From assembly GCF_025698545.1 (NCBI RefSeq), contig NC_068575.1, positions 59,033,980-59,097,979 of the forward strand: 64,000 nucleotides of DNA, read 5' to 3'. The notes under the pieces are model-generated. The model had not been told where the DNA came from. It was given only the letters and a program-made list of their open reading frames with translations, and searched no databases. Shown here piece by piece: positions 35,331 to 47,476 of the stretch. The stretch is from Gossypium raimondii (lineage: Eukaryota > Streptophyta > Magnoliopsida > Malvales > Malvaceae). Positions within the stretch are counted from its first letter, which is position 1. The number at the start of each line of letters is the position of its first letter. Made by a program: the position numbers and the translations under genes.

Positions 35331-36179
35331 CTAATCTGTTCTCTAGGGAACTTGACCTGTATAATCTATTTTATGAACCTATTTTTGCCTAGTGATTAGG
35401 ATGACATGATCAGATTGAATCAAATGATCCTAACTAGATGTGTATGAATGACATTTGAATGAATGTCGAATGTTATGAGAATGATCCCTTTTAATGTTTG
35501 GGTTGTCGCTCCTCGTTGTTCATCAAGGTTCTATTTCTCAAATGTTTTCAACCCTCAGGTTTGGTCAGTTCTAAACAATAGTCCTGTTTCAGGTCCTTGT
35601 ATTATTTGGAAACTTTCAGAGTAATATGCAGAACTCCTTCTGCATAGTATTGTCAGTCCATTAATCGTTATTTCAATGAAAAATGCTTGAAAAATATTAT
35701 CAAAATGGACAAAATGAAATTTTGTTGAGAGCAAAGCTCTAAACAAACAAATCAATCAAGATAGCATATTTCGCTGAGATACGAGATGAATAAGATGAAA
35801 AAGATTATCACAACGGATAAGATGGAAATTTGTTAAGAGCAAAGCTCTAAATGAACAAATCAATCAAGATATCAAATTTTGCTTGAATACAAAATGAGAA
35901 TAAATTAATCAAGATGGTGTATTTTGTCAAAAATACAAAAAATGAATAAAATGGAAATAGGTGCCCCAGATATCGTAGCATGAGCTTCTCTACCCCAAAA
36001 TTCTTAAGGACCCTTTTGAACTTGATATGTGTTTAGAAGTCCTAGAAGACTTTGTTGATGCGCCAAGATGTAGCATCTCTCCTTCTTATTAATTCAGAAA
36101 GGGCAAGACTATCGCATGCCCCACCTTTGATCAAAATTTGAACTGCCCATTCCTGGGTTTTCAATTCAAAACCCCTTTG

Positions 36180-37645
36180 GTCTCAAGGCGCCCTTTGCGG
36201 GTTTTCACCTTGGCCTCTCCTTTTTCTTTTTGTTCTTTTTTTCTTTTTTTGTTTCTTTTTTCGAGTGAAGTATTTATTGCTTGAATCAGAATTCTCAAGA
36301 TTAGGCAGGTTTTTGCCATCCATCTTGGTCAATATCGACGCTTTTTCAGATAATGCCTTCCGCATAAGGTCCTTTCCAGTTTGACATACACTTTCCTATG
36401 AAGTCCTTTTGCATGGGAAGGATCTTCCTCGATATTAGGTCCCCTCATGGAATTCTCTAGGGTGAACCTTTTTTGGTGAGCTCGCATCATTTGCTTTTGG
36501 TACATTTGACCATGACGGATAGCTTTTAACTTTTTCTCTTCAATTATATCGGACCTGGATCCATTCTACTTCATCCAACTTCAACTTTGACAAGACTCGA
36601 AGGGAAGAAATATCAACTTCAATGGGTAAAACTATCCCTATTCCAAATGCCATTGAGAAATGAGTTGCCCCGATAGAGGTTTTTTCTCTTATTTTTTATT
36701 TTTTATTTTTTTGTTTTTTTGCTTTTGTTTTCTCGTTTTTTTTTTTGCTTTTTTTTTGCTTTTTTGCTTTTTTGCTCTTTTTTTTTTGTTTTTTTGTTTT
36801 TGCCTCTACTGAACTGTTCATTTTGAGGCGACATGATATTAATCTTGAACAGACTGCAAACTTCTGATGTCGTGCGGTTGTTCAAATTCAATGTATTGTC
36901 TAATATGATCCTTTTTGGCATTCCATATTGACATATGATTCTTCAAGAAATTTGTTGATTGTCAGCTTTGTGATATTGGCATATAAAGCAGCTTCCACCC
37001 ACCTAATGAAGTAATCGATGACTACAAAGATGACTCGATGACCGCTAGAAGCTTTTGGCGAGATTAGCTCAATGACCTCCATGCCCCCACATAGAGAAAG
37101 GTCATGGAAAAGTCATAACATGAATTGATGGAGGTACCTGAATTTTGTCCCCGTAAATTTGGCCCTTGTGGCGTTTCTTGGTATAACTGATGCAATCCCC
37201 TTCCATGGTGGACCAACAGTACCCATATCTCATGATTTACTTGGCCATTGCAAAATCAATGCATGTGTTCCTCGGATACCCTTATGGACATTTTCTAATA
37301 CTTTCTTAGCCTCAAGAGCATCCACACATCTTGGTAGCTCAGGTATATCTTGATCATGCGAAAACATCATTGAATTCTTAGAGTAACTTAATGACATCTC
37401 GCTTTGTCTTTGCAGTGATACATGTTCCGGTCTTCACCTCTTTCTTTTCTCCTGAGCCCACAATCTCCGCTGATTTTTTTGTAAGGTAAGATCTATTTTT
37501 CGACTTGCTCTACCATCCTTAACAAATCAGGAGATAAGCTACAGTCTCGATCATCTTCGAAGTTTTGAGGTTCCTCTAGACACATATCTTGCTCAAAAGA
37601 AAGTTCTGAGTCAATAGCAATGTCACTCATATCGCTGATATCTGG
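36180..37645 (-). pseudogene. Tat-type pol remnant: pre-RT linker and integrase, RT/RNase H deleted
   Basis: Minus-strand order. About 37640-37480: linker DIAIDSELSFEQDMCLEEPQ and CSLSPDLLRMVEQ, as found just upstream of Tat reverse transcriptase. About 37470-37345: a few more pre-RT residues ending QDIPEL. Then the frame jumps straight to HKGIRGTHA, the zinc-finger start of integrase, so RT and RNase H are gone. About 37320-37090: a frameshifted H2C2 finger (ISYTKKCHKCQ reading broken). 37082-36900: integrase core VIFVVIDYFIRWVEAALY, then RIILDNTLNLNN. About 36660-36240: the C-terminal domain (PIEVDISSLRVLSKLKLDEV, PREFHEG, MDGKNLPN, KYF) ending in a Lys-rich low-complexity tail. No chromodomain, which fits Tat. 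Multiple stops; not functional. Confidence 0.85.
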
Positions 37646-39209
37646 AAACCTATTTTAGGGAACGAAAGAAGACTCAAAGAACTAATGAATCAAAAGGGGA
37701 TTATTTGTGTGGTGTGAGTATGAATGAAATGGAAGGAACAAAAGAATGTTTGCCAAAACAAGACATAAAGATGCATTTCGTTGAAATAAAGAATAGTGGA
37801 TATGTGCCTTTTCACAAAAGGATTTTCTATTGCTCCCAGGCTTAGAACAATAAGAGCGTTCCAAATATTACTCTGAAATGGTCCTAAAAATTACAAGAAT
37901 CTCCTCCACAGTTTGGTTGTTTAAAACGCCTCTACGGATGTAGAAACAAATCCCTGATAGGTTTTTTAGTTCCTTCTTCAAAGGCACAAACACCTTTCCC
38001 TTCCATACCATTGATATTTTCAAAGAAGGCCCATTCTTTATCAACTATCTGGCTCTGTATTAGAGTTCTGAACTCAATGCACTTTTGGATTTTAGGAAAT
38101 TTATTGTATGCAATGAAATGTAATGTTAATGAATGAAAAATATGCATTCAATGAAATGTAATGCAGATGCATGAATGCAAAAAGAGACGTTGATTCTTGG
38201 TTCAATTCTATTAGAACAACTTTACTAGAAAATAAATCTCTTTACATAAAGTGGATATATATACGGTTTTGCCCTTATAGGCGGAGACATTCGATCCTCT
38301 TCTTCATTCGAGCGTTAAGATAAATCTCACGAACTCTTCAAAAGGGACGTATCTTCTATCTCCTTTTTACTCAATCCGGGACGTGACTCGTTGCTCACTC
38401 AACCTCGTGGTGCTCGTTGGCTTCTCTTTTAAGAAAGTTCAGCGGCTCTCGAATAATCCTTGTCACCTAGAACTCTTGGGCCACGGAGCAATGGTTGTGT
38501 AGTCCTCCATTAAACTATCATCCTTCTCTTATCATATTTTCTTGGACCATATTTGGACAACCGTATTATTATCCATTTTATCAAGAAACCCATTTCCTTA
38601 TGATAAGCTCTCTATTTAACAACTGAACGTGAATCAACACCTCTTTTTATGATGAAAATGCAATGCAATCATAACAAAAAGGAAAACAGGTTAGTACAAA
38701 GCAAAAGCAAGCAAGAATAAATAGAACACCTATTCGGGTGACCACTAGAGGTTTGAAGTGGCCCTGCCTAGGGTAGGCTCCTAAAGCTCATTATATGTGG
38801 TTTGGTTCTAAAGCAAGGGTACCTGAACCAGCAGATTCCTCGATCCTCACCCATTATAGGCTCATACGGATCGAGTTCGGTTCAGGGGAATACATTTCCC
38901 TATGGCTGCACGAAGATGAAAATCTTACGAAGACATAGGTACGGATGTATCCTGAAAGCGATCCGCTATCCTGCACGGAGGTGAAAACCTCACGAAGGAC
39001 TAGTTTCTCACTCCCACTTAAAAGGGGTGTGACCCAAGGTCATGTAATGCAATATGCGGAGATATAAAAATAAAATACAGAACATAATGAAAAATATAAC
39101 TCAAAACAAAAGAAATGCAATGAGAGAATCGTAAATTTAAATCAAATTTTCAACTTTTGACAAAAAGAAAAGAAATAATCAACACGTGGCTTGACTATCT
39201 TATTTTACG
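37646..39209 (-). other. 5' untranslated / lost-gag region of the Tat element
   Basis: No intact gag. A minus-strand frame at 38147-37932 (FRTLIQSQIVDKEWAFFENI) may be a relic of the pre-pol region, but I cannot assign it. Near 38890-39000 two 'gcacgaagatgaaaatc / gcacggaggtgaaaacc' copies form a short direct repeat. Confidence 0.5.
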
Positions 39210-39227
39210 TCCCCAGTGGAGTCGCCA
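39210..39227 (-). other. Primer binding site of the Tat element
   Basis: Three nt inside the 5' LTR, the minus strand reads TGGCGACTCCACTGGGGA. It begins TGG, as expected for pairing with a tRNA 3' CCA. It could pair with a tRNA ending AGTGGAGTCGCCA; I cannot name that tRNA from the window. It does not match the tRNA-Arg(CCU) at 3.57 kb. Confidence 0.6.
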
Positions 39228-39230
39228 AGC

Positions 39231-40715
39231 TATTGACACCATTTTTTGATTGAAAACGGGGTCGACTTGGGTTTTAAAAAAAATAAAAACGAAAATAGGA
39301 GTCGCCACCAATCCTTTTTTGATGAGGTGTGATCGGGTCACCGAAAAGTGGTTGTTTTCAATAAACGATTTAATTTTTATTAAAACAACGATTTTGGTCT
39401 ACGAAATTCAGAAAAACGGGTTCGGGAGTCGGTTACGCACAAGGAAGGATTAGCACCCTCGATACGCCCAAAAATTGGTACCTAGTTGATTACTTAATGT
39501 CTTGGTGTCGAAAATTAAAAACTCGAAAATAATTTAAAAATACGATCCCTCTTCATATTGTGTTATCTTAAAAAATCACTCGAATAAATCAAAATGAAAA
39601 ATGCCTCCTTATCTCGAATTAACAAGATGTCACATTCAGTAAGTTAGGACACGACACCTCGTATTTTTTAGAGTAAACTTGCCTTTTATTTTTTATTTAA
39701 ACCTCATTTATTTTAATTTTCAAAGGATATTTGGTTATTTAGGATCAACGCGAGAAAAATCGAAGCTCAGTAAGTTAGGGCACGATTTTCTCGAATTTTC
39801 TAAATACAGAATATTGTTTTTATTTTTGGAAATCCAAAGTGGAAAATGCCTCCTTATCTCGAAGTAACAAGATGTCACATCCAGTAAGTTAGGACCCAAC
39901 ATCTCGTATCTTAAGAGTAAGTTTGCCTTTTCCCTTTTTATTTAAACCTCATTTATTTTAATTTTAAAAGAATATTCATTACTTAGAATCAACGAGAAAA
40001 ATCGGAGCCCAGTAAGTTAGGGCACGATTTCTCGAATTTTCTAAATATAGAATATTGCCTTTATTTTTGAAATTTTATGTGTTTAAAATTTAAAAGGACA
40101 TTTTGCTATTTGGGTTTAACGAGAAAATCGAGACCCAGAAGTTAGGGTACAAGTTCTCAAATTTCCAAAATGCAAAATATTGCTTTATTTTTCTAAAAAT
40201 CTTTTAATAATAATAGCGAGTACCACACTTGAATAGCGTACATTTGTTCCATTTGTGATGAAATAGAAAGATTTATTGTAAATAAATACAAATCAAGCGC
40301 AATTTTAATGTGATGAAATGAAATGGAACGATAAAGGAACATAGTATAATGAATTACGAAATAGATAGTACATAAATGCATGCCAAATACAAGAATACAA
40401 ATAAGCAAATCATAGTATATACAATGTCAATAAACACATGACGAGATAATCTTAATATCAACATTAATAATCCAAGGAAAATAAAAATATAAGGCAATCT
40501 AAAGTAAAAATAATTTAAAATAGATGCTTTAAGTACAATAAGTAATAAAAGTTTTAAACAAAAAATATATGAGAAAACTTAAAGTAAATAATTAATAAAA
40601 CAGTTCGAAATAAATAACATTATACATAAAAATAATGATAATAAATGCAAACAGTTTTGAAAGGTATGTACATATATATATATATATTTAAAAAGAAAGA
40701 AAATTTTGAACGATA

Positions 40716-40756
<41 letters not shown>

Positions 40757-42139
40757 ATTTACAATGAATATATATAAAGGAAACTTTAAAATAAGTTATA
40801 TGTAACTGTTTAAAGTAAATAATATACATAAAAACTTAAAATTAATAAGGATAAAAAAAAATTTAATATAACAATAAATAAATGAAATGGACTAGGGATG
40901 ATATTGAAAGCTAACAAGAATTTGGGGTTTTAATTGCAAAAACCATAAACGGGTCACAAGGGATTAGAAAGGCGCGCGTGCGAAGAATGGAGGACTAATC
41001 GGGCAATATACCCCAGTCTTAGAGTGCAACGTTTCAGCGCAAGGGACTGTACATGGTCAAAGGACCCGATTGAATTCGACACAGAATTTTTGGCCCAAAT
41101 AATAAAAAATAAAAGGGTCAGATTGTGCTTCAATAGCGAAAGGGAGGGTCGAATCATAAATTACCCATTAGGGCAAAGAGGTGCAGTCACTCTCCTTCAA
41201 ACTACACGCATTAGCTTACATAAATAACAAAAAAAACAAAAGAAATCCTTCCTTCATTTTTAGAAAGAAAACAGAGAGCCAAAGGTCTCTCCCTCTCAGC
41301 CTTTCCAAATCCAACCAACAAGGCCATTGCTAAGCACCGCCGTGACCACCTTGGACGGTGGCCGTCGCTGCGCGTAGGGGCTACTTTAAGCCCCACTTCA
41401 GATCTTGTTCGAAGGCCACGTTTTTTGGTTCGATGGCTGCGAAGAAAAGAAAAAAAAAAGAAACTTCCATCCCGCCCTTATGAGTCGATTTCAGCGACGG
41501 AGAGGCCTCCGACGACATGACCGACGGGCGTTCCAGGTATTTCTTTTTGCTTCTCTCTTTATTCTATATTATTTGTAAAAACGGGTTTTTGTAAAAGAAA
41601 TGAACAAATGATTCAAAATAAAAATAAATGAAAAGAACAGAAAATAAAGAAACGAAAAGAGGAAAAACGATTGGATTTTTCAACCTTTTTTCAGTCTGTA
41701 TTCTGTTTTTGATTTTACTTATGTGCGTTCGTAAAAAACGAAGAAGAAGATTACAAGGGAGAGATTTTCGGCTTTTATAGCCGATCTACACAACTTTTAA
41801 TTTCTATTTCTTTGTCTTTTTGCTATTTGTTTCTTCTGTTGTTGCGTGCCTTTTGCATTCAATTTTGCAGTGTCGAGCATGCGAGGAAAGGCGCTAAGAG
41901 CGGTGGTAGCCAGGCATGGCAGAGGAGGCGAAACGGCGTTGGGGCTGGAGCCTGGGCATGCGGCGCATGGAGGCTTGGGGGCTAGGGTTTTGTACTGTTG
42001 AATGGGGTTAATTTTTGGGCTAGGGTTTCTTAGTTTGGGCCTGTTGGGTATTTTGGGCCACTGTTTATTTTGGACTGTGTGTTTTTTTTGCTGGTATTGG
42101 GCTTTAGTGTTTTGGGCCCCGGGCAAAATAGCTCTTACA
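39231..42139 (-). repeat. 5' LTR of the Tat element (right copy)
   Basis: 2909 bp, same structure as the left copy. Differences are mostly small indels and a longer (AT)n tract at 40719-40752. On the minus strand it begins TGTAAGAGCTATTTTGCCC. Confidence 0.88.
41771..41780 (-). promoter_or_regulatory. TATA box of the Tat 5' LTR
   Basis: CTATAAAAGC on the minus strand inside a GGCTATAAAAGCC context. The same context occurs in the left LTR (about 32809-32817) and in the separate Tat-type solo LTR (about 52038-52050, plus strand), so it is conserved among related LTRs. Confidence 0.6.
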
Positions 42140-42144
42140 TTTCA

Positions 42145-43506
42145 TGTTAAGAAGTTAGCTTAAGAGGATAAATTTGATAATTTTTTTGTAAGATCTTTTT
42201 AAGTTAAAGATATTTGGTTGTCTTCTTTTATTATAAAAAAGAAAAAGAAAACATAAACCGTCGGCAAGAAAAATGAAAATCAACATGAAACTCGTAAATG
42301 ATACATAATGCTGTGAATAGTGAAATTAGGTCATATGGAGAGAAAAACACAGTGGCATCCGAAGTGGGTTAGAGTAAAAACAATTCAAAAAAGGGTATTA
42401 ATGTTTGTAGGGTTATGATACCATGAATCCCGAGGAGATTCGATATTCTTTTAACATGATGTTTTTATCATTTCTCCCAAACAAGTACAAGTAGACGCAT
42501 AGAGAGGTTGTTTCTTAATATTTTTGGGTCCTAGTTAATGTTTTAGGTTATTAAAAGTTGGAGAAATTTTTTTTAAAATCCCTTAAAAGTTGGTAAAAAT
42601 TTGTTTTTAACCTTTAAAAGAAAACACTTTTTTGGACCCCTTAAAAGTTGGAAAACAATATTTTAAACTACTTTCAACATTAGAACATGGGTGGCCACCC
42701 TAGGGCAGAGACATATTTTAATCGGTTCTTCCATTGTTTTTTTCAGTTTTTAAAATTTTAAAACTGAATTAACTGAATATGATTTTAATGATTGCTTCCA
42801 CTACATAGGTTGGATGAGTAGAAATACCAAAATGGTCCCAAATTGACATTAATTCCTATTTTGGATGGAAGCTTTTAAGATTAAAAATAAAAAGAAAGAT
42901 AAACTAGTCTTCATCCAAATCTTCCCTTGTTTTCTTTTTGAAAATATCCGTTTCCATTTGGATTCACATTAATTACTATAGAAATAATAATGTAAAAGTA
43001 ATTAAGTCGTCTAGAAAACTGGGTATTACCAACCAAATTAAAAGACTCGATGCACTTAAAGCATGCCGGTTTTAGTTTGCAGGACTTGTAAGTTTTCTTA
43101 CAATATAAAACTGGGTCAGGTTTGTTTAGTTATGGACTAAGACGTGCATGGATTCTTCACTGACAAGTGTTAGTTAGAGACGTGGATCTCAATTTTCTGC
43201 TGTTATTTTGTGTCTTTTTTTTTTTTTTTATGAAAGCATTTACCATGTTTGTAATTTCGATAAACACGATGTAAGGATTGTAATTCAGAATAGACAATTC
43301 TGGACTGATTAACCCCAGATGGCTAAATTTCCAGACATTTGTATATCCTGAAAACATACAGAGCTGGCTCTCTGTTAGTCAAGGAAAAAAAATGGCATAA
43401 TAAATTTACAACTACCTACTTGCAAGAAAAACTGTAAACAGTGAACACTATACAAATTGAACAATCAATCTACAGTGGGATTCAATATTTACAACAATCA
43501 AATTTG
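42145..43506. other. Spacer between the Tat element and the membrane-protein gene
   Basis: No gene. Three CCTTAAAAGTTGG-type phrases between 42570 and 42660 form a minor local repeat. The stretch next to 43507 is probably 3' UTR of the minus-strand gene. Confidence 0.4.
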
Positions 43507-44041
43507 CTAATACAAAGGAACTGGAAAACGAGGTGATTTGGGTGTCTTCTGCACTTCTATTACAACCTTAGCTTCTCGTGGAGGTTCACATGGACATGGC
43601 AATGCTATGAACTTTGGAATCTCATCTCCAGGCATTAAAACAGGCAAGCTTTCGCTCTGGTTTCTCTTTAAATCCTGAAAAACAAGAAAACCCAAATCCA
43701 TGTTTAATTGATTGTTGAAAGTCAAAAACTATGAAAGACCCTTTTTTATCTAACAAGGTTAATCGAGTACTTGAAAATTTGTCATGTTGTTGAGGGAAAA
43801 GTTTTACCATGCAGTTAGGCTTAGGTTTGGAGGGGGATGCTTCGATATCGTCATCGGGAACTGCGGCGGCGTCGGTGAAAGATCGACGGAGGGATCTAAA
43901 TTTGCCCCAGTGGTAGCAGCAAGAGAAGAAGCCACTCAAGCTGAAAATGATGATTAAGAGGAGAGCAGTGCCGAGAGGGAAACCGAGGGAGGGTCGAGAT
44001 GCATCCATGTGTGATGGTGGGGAAAGATCCTGACTGTCCAT
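43507..44041 (-). CDS. Small single-pass membrane protein, conserved in plants, function unknown
   Basis: Two exons, 44041-43808 and 43674-43507, with GT-AG borders and no frame break; 133 aa. Residues 1-20 are a short polar N-terminus. Residues 21-43 form one strong hydrophobic segment (FPLGTALLLIIIFSLSGFF), followed at once by Cys-Cys and a basic stretch (KFRSLRRS), so the positive-inside rule puts the long tail in the cytoplasm. The tail has an acidic PDDDIEASPSKPKPNCM block, SLPVLMPGDEIPKFIALPCP, and a Pro-rich end (KTPKSPRFPVPLY). I recognise this as a widespread uncharacterised plant family, sometimes labelled hydroxyproline-rich. No enzymatic motif. Neighbours give no functional hint. 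Confidence 0.85.
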
Positions 44042-44448
44042 TATCGCATAGTACTTATTGTCCTTCCTGCGGCGGCGGTTGCGGCTGATGCTGGTGGTTG
44101 TGGCGTTTGTTTGTCCCTACTCTCTCTCGTATGAATGGAAGGGGCGGAATTAGGTAAGCTGACAGCTGAGTATGGACAATGAATATTTTTGGGATTTGGG
44201 TTTTGGAGAGGATATACAATATTTATAAAATGAAAGGGTTAAGGTGTACGTGGAAAGGTGCATGGAAAAATGTCCTAATTGTCCCGGCCATGGTACGGTA
44301 TAGGATGGGGTCCAATTGTTGGAGTACAATCACAAACAATGAACCCATGGAAAAAATGCTACACCAGAAAAAAAGAGCAATTCACGGATAAAATTGATCA
44401 TGTATGTTTGGTTTTTTCCTCTGGAGACATGCATGTATGTTGGAATGT
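44042..44448. other. 5' flank of the membrane-protein gene
   Basis: Likely promoter and 5' UTR of the gene at 43.5-44.0 kb. No other coding or RNA feature seen. Confidence 0.4.
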
Positions 44449-44451
44449 TTA

Positions 44452-45030
44452 GGGTCTGTTTGATTGTCAGTATAATATTTTCCGTAAAATAATTTACTTG
44501 AAAATATTTTCTGGTGTTTGATTGAATCTGTGTAAAATATTTTCTGCTATTTGGCAGATTCCCTGAAAATATTTTCTGAAAAAGTTGTTTTTACATATAT
44601 TAATATATATTAATAAATTTTTATATTTTAAATTATTTTTACATATATTGCAATGATTTATTTATAATAATACTCAATTATTAAGCTACAATATTAATCG
44701 TTATAAATTGAAAAAAACTAATATCAAATAAATTATTTGTAATTGTGTTAAAAAAGTATTGAATAATTAAAAAAATTAGTTACTGGAAAATCGATAAACA
44801 GAAGCAATTTTCTACCGGAAATGAAGGAAGGAATGAAGGATGCGATAGAGAGGAGAGCACGGAAAATGTCTTACGGAAATTGAAAGGGTAAGACATTTTC
44901 CCTAAAATGTAACCCATTTTCCCTTGTTTTGGAGTTCATTTTCCAAATGGAAAATGTTTTCCGCCAATCAAACGCTGGAAAAGTTGGAAATGATTTTCCG
45001 GAAAATCAATTCCGTCAATCAAATAGACCC
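44452..45030. mobile_element. Tourist-like MITE (PIF/Harbinger type)
   Basis: Terminal inverted repeats GGGTCTGTTTGATTG and CAATCAAATAGACCC (14/15 matching as reverse complements), flanked by TTA on both sides (44449-44451 and 45031-45033). A TTA duplication with a GGGTCTGTTTG-type end is diagnostic of PIF/Harbinger Tourist elements. 579 bp, no coding capacity. Subterminal ATTTTCC/GGAAAAT motifs are repeated in both arms. Confidence 0.85.
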
Positions 45031-45033
45031 TTA

Positions 45034-47050
45034 ATTTAATGTTCAAGTACGTTTCAATAAAAAATACTAGTTTTAAAAAATAATTTGAATAAAAATAAAC
45101 TAACAAACTTTGATTTTGGTTCATTTTAAATTTTATAGATTGTATCGTTTTTATATTAGTGTAATTTATATTTTATACTAGTAAACATAAATTTAATTTT
45201 TTTTACAATCAATTCTTATGGTTATTCATAAGTCAGCCTTAAGTTCAAATGTCCTAATCAATTTTGTCGTTTCAAATCCCGTAACATTCAAGTACAGTAA
45301 AATACATTTGTTGATCAGTTGTAGCTTGGAGCGTGGACACGTGCTCTCAAAATGCGGGACTCACCCTGTCCATAACTAATTACCATATTAACTAAATATG
45401 ACAATTAAAATATTAATGATATGCAAATTTATAAAATAATCGTGAATAGCAAGTAGCAATTATTTTTACCAACACATTAATCATCATGGCAATGTGATTG
45501 ATTAATCTAATCAACGAAGCCATTTCAATATATTTGCACAAACAAAATTGAAGAAACATATTATATTAAAACAATAACGTTTTCACATAATAATATTTAG
45601 CACAGCTAATTTTCAGAATAATTTTATTTTTATTTTATTTAAATAAAATATCCACATAAAAATATTAGTCATCAACTACACGAAAAAATACTAAAATAAA
45701 TTACCTTAACCCGAATGTTTGCAATTGAAAATTTCTATTCTATCCAAATTAATAATTTATATATATAAACGTAAATAATCAATTAAAATATAAATTTCAA
45801 ACATAAAAACAAAAACAAAAAAAAATTCAATCACACACACTTACCTCTCGGTTTCACAGGCTAATCTCTAAAGTACAAATACTATGAATTGGTTGCTTCG
45901 ATGAGAAATCTTCCTTACGGTTCTATAATATTCTAGGAGACCCTAAATCTATTGATGGAGAAGTTAAGCATATAATATTGTAGATATTCCGTAGTTAATT
46001 TGCTTTTTATCTAAAAACCACATGTAAATAAAATATGAACATAATTAATTAATATATAAATTATAAACATAAAAATTTAAAAAAAAGTCAAAACTATAAA
46101 CATACACTATTAGAAACAGATTCACAAACTATCCCAAAATATAAATATAAAGATATAAATATAACCTCAAACCCTAAAATCTAAACATTTAATAATAGAA
46201 TATAAATATATAATATACAATTTATTATAAGTAAATTCCTTTTTTACCTTTGCTTTAGCTGAAGTATGTGTGGAGGAGGAAGGGGCCATTGTTTATATTG
46301 GTATGAAGAAAAGGTCTAATATATCTAAATCTTCTTCTTTTTCAAACTTTAAATCTATCATGCTTGATACATTAGTATCATTGATATGTATATTTATTCA
46401 TTATATATATATATATATATATTATTTTAACATTCATATTATCCGTATTTTTATAGTATAATTTAAATCTCATTTGATAAGGTAACAACATCACTTAAAA
46501 ATAATTTTTCATCGATAAGAGTACTTTTAAAGTTGATATCGCTTAATACGTTAATGACGCTTAAAAACACTATTTAAATATTTCATTCTTGTAAATAATT
46601 TATAACCGAACTATTTTCATAAATATTTTTAACTATCATAAACATATATAAAATTGATATTGAAGCAAGTTTGTGTAAAGATGGGAAAGTGGGAAAAATA
46701 GAACCAAAAATTAGTAGGAGACAAGTTGAGTTGCCCTTTATTGCTTTATTGCTTTTAAAGTGTGTAAGAAAAACAGCTTTAATCAGTTATAATACAATGG
46801 ACGGCACCAAGTTATAATTTGTCTGTAAGCGCTGTGTTGTGATTTAAATTTGGTGTCAAAGCTTAGTTTAGTTTATCCATTGTTTTGTACTTCTGAATCT
46901 GCTCAACTATATTTTGTCTTGAAGGTATAGTTTAAGAATAGATTAGAGTTACAAGTGTTGAATTTTGTATAATATCATTGCTAAAATTTGGACTACTACC
47001 CCATGCTGTCTTTCATCTTTACACATATATATCTATTCAGATTTGAAAAT
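45034..47050. other. AT-rich spacer
   Basis: No gene supported. A TA microsatellite at about 46403-46422. Short frames lack any recognisable motif. Confidence 0.45.
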
Positions 47051-47476
47051 ATATAATGCTAAATTTAGTTCCCAATATTTATATTTATATATTTTATTAA
47101 TCTTGACTTTTAACTTTTGTAAAAGAGTCAAATTTGATCATCAATCATTCAGATAAAAGTCAATTTTTAACAAATTTTTAACATGAAAATCTACATATAC
47201 TTCATGCTAATTTTTATGAACTCTTTTATATACATTTTGATTTTTTATAATTTTAAATTATTTTTGACGTAGTATATAAGACAATTAATATCATATCAAG
47301 ATCGAGTATACGTGAACTTCTACACCAACATTGTTAAAAATTAATGTTTTAATCAACATTTTCATTAAAAACAAGTTGACTCTTTTAAAAAGGTTAATGG
47401 CCAAATTAAATTCAAAAAAGAATAAGCGTCAAAGTAATAAAAATGTAAACATTAAGAACTAAATTTCACATTACAT
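47051..47476. mobile_element. MITE copy 2 of the family seen at 25.5 kb
   Basis: Left end ATATAATGCTAAATTTAGTT and right end AACTAAATTTCACATTACAT are imperfect reverse complements. The left end resembles the ends of the 25465-25838 copy, and both copies carry TTTACATTTTTAT-type subterminal sequence. About 426 bp. Confidence 0.6.

Larger units (their letters stand above)
30298..42139 (-). mobile_element. Ty3/gypsy LTR retrotransposon of Tat/Ogre type, decayed interior
   Basis: An 11,842-bp element with two near-identical LTRs (30298-33165 and 39231-42139) and a TTTCA target-site duplication (30293-30297 and 42140-42144). Coding remnants, PBS and PPT all read minus, so the right LTR is the 5' LTR. 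Minus-strand order: 5' LTR, PBS, about 1.5 kb untranslated or gag-less sequence, pol remnant with RT/RNase H missing, integrase, then three tandem-repeat arrays, PPT, 3' LTR. Tandem arrays between pol and the 3' LTR are typical of Tat/Ogre elements. The right LTR begins TATTGACACC where the left has TGTTGACACC, so its inner terminal TG has mutated. No intact gag is recognisable; the copy cannot be autonomous. Confidence 0.9.

Noticed and set aside
36703..36921. Lys-rich open frame (KKTKKKEQKSKK...)
   Set aside because: The 5' part is integrase (RIILDNTLNLNN); the Lys-rich part is a translated T/TG-rich low-complexity tract, not a separate protein.
40620..40829. Frame rich in Tyr-Ile dipeptides
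   Set aside because: It is the (AT)n microsatellite in the right Tat LTR read as codons.
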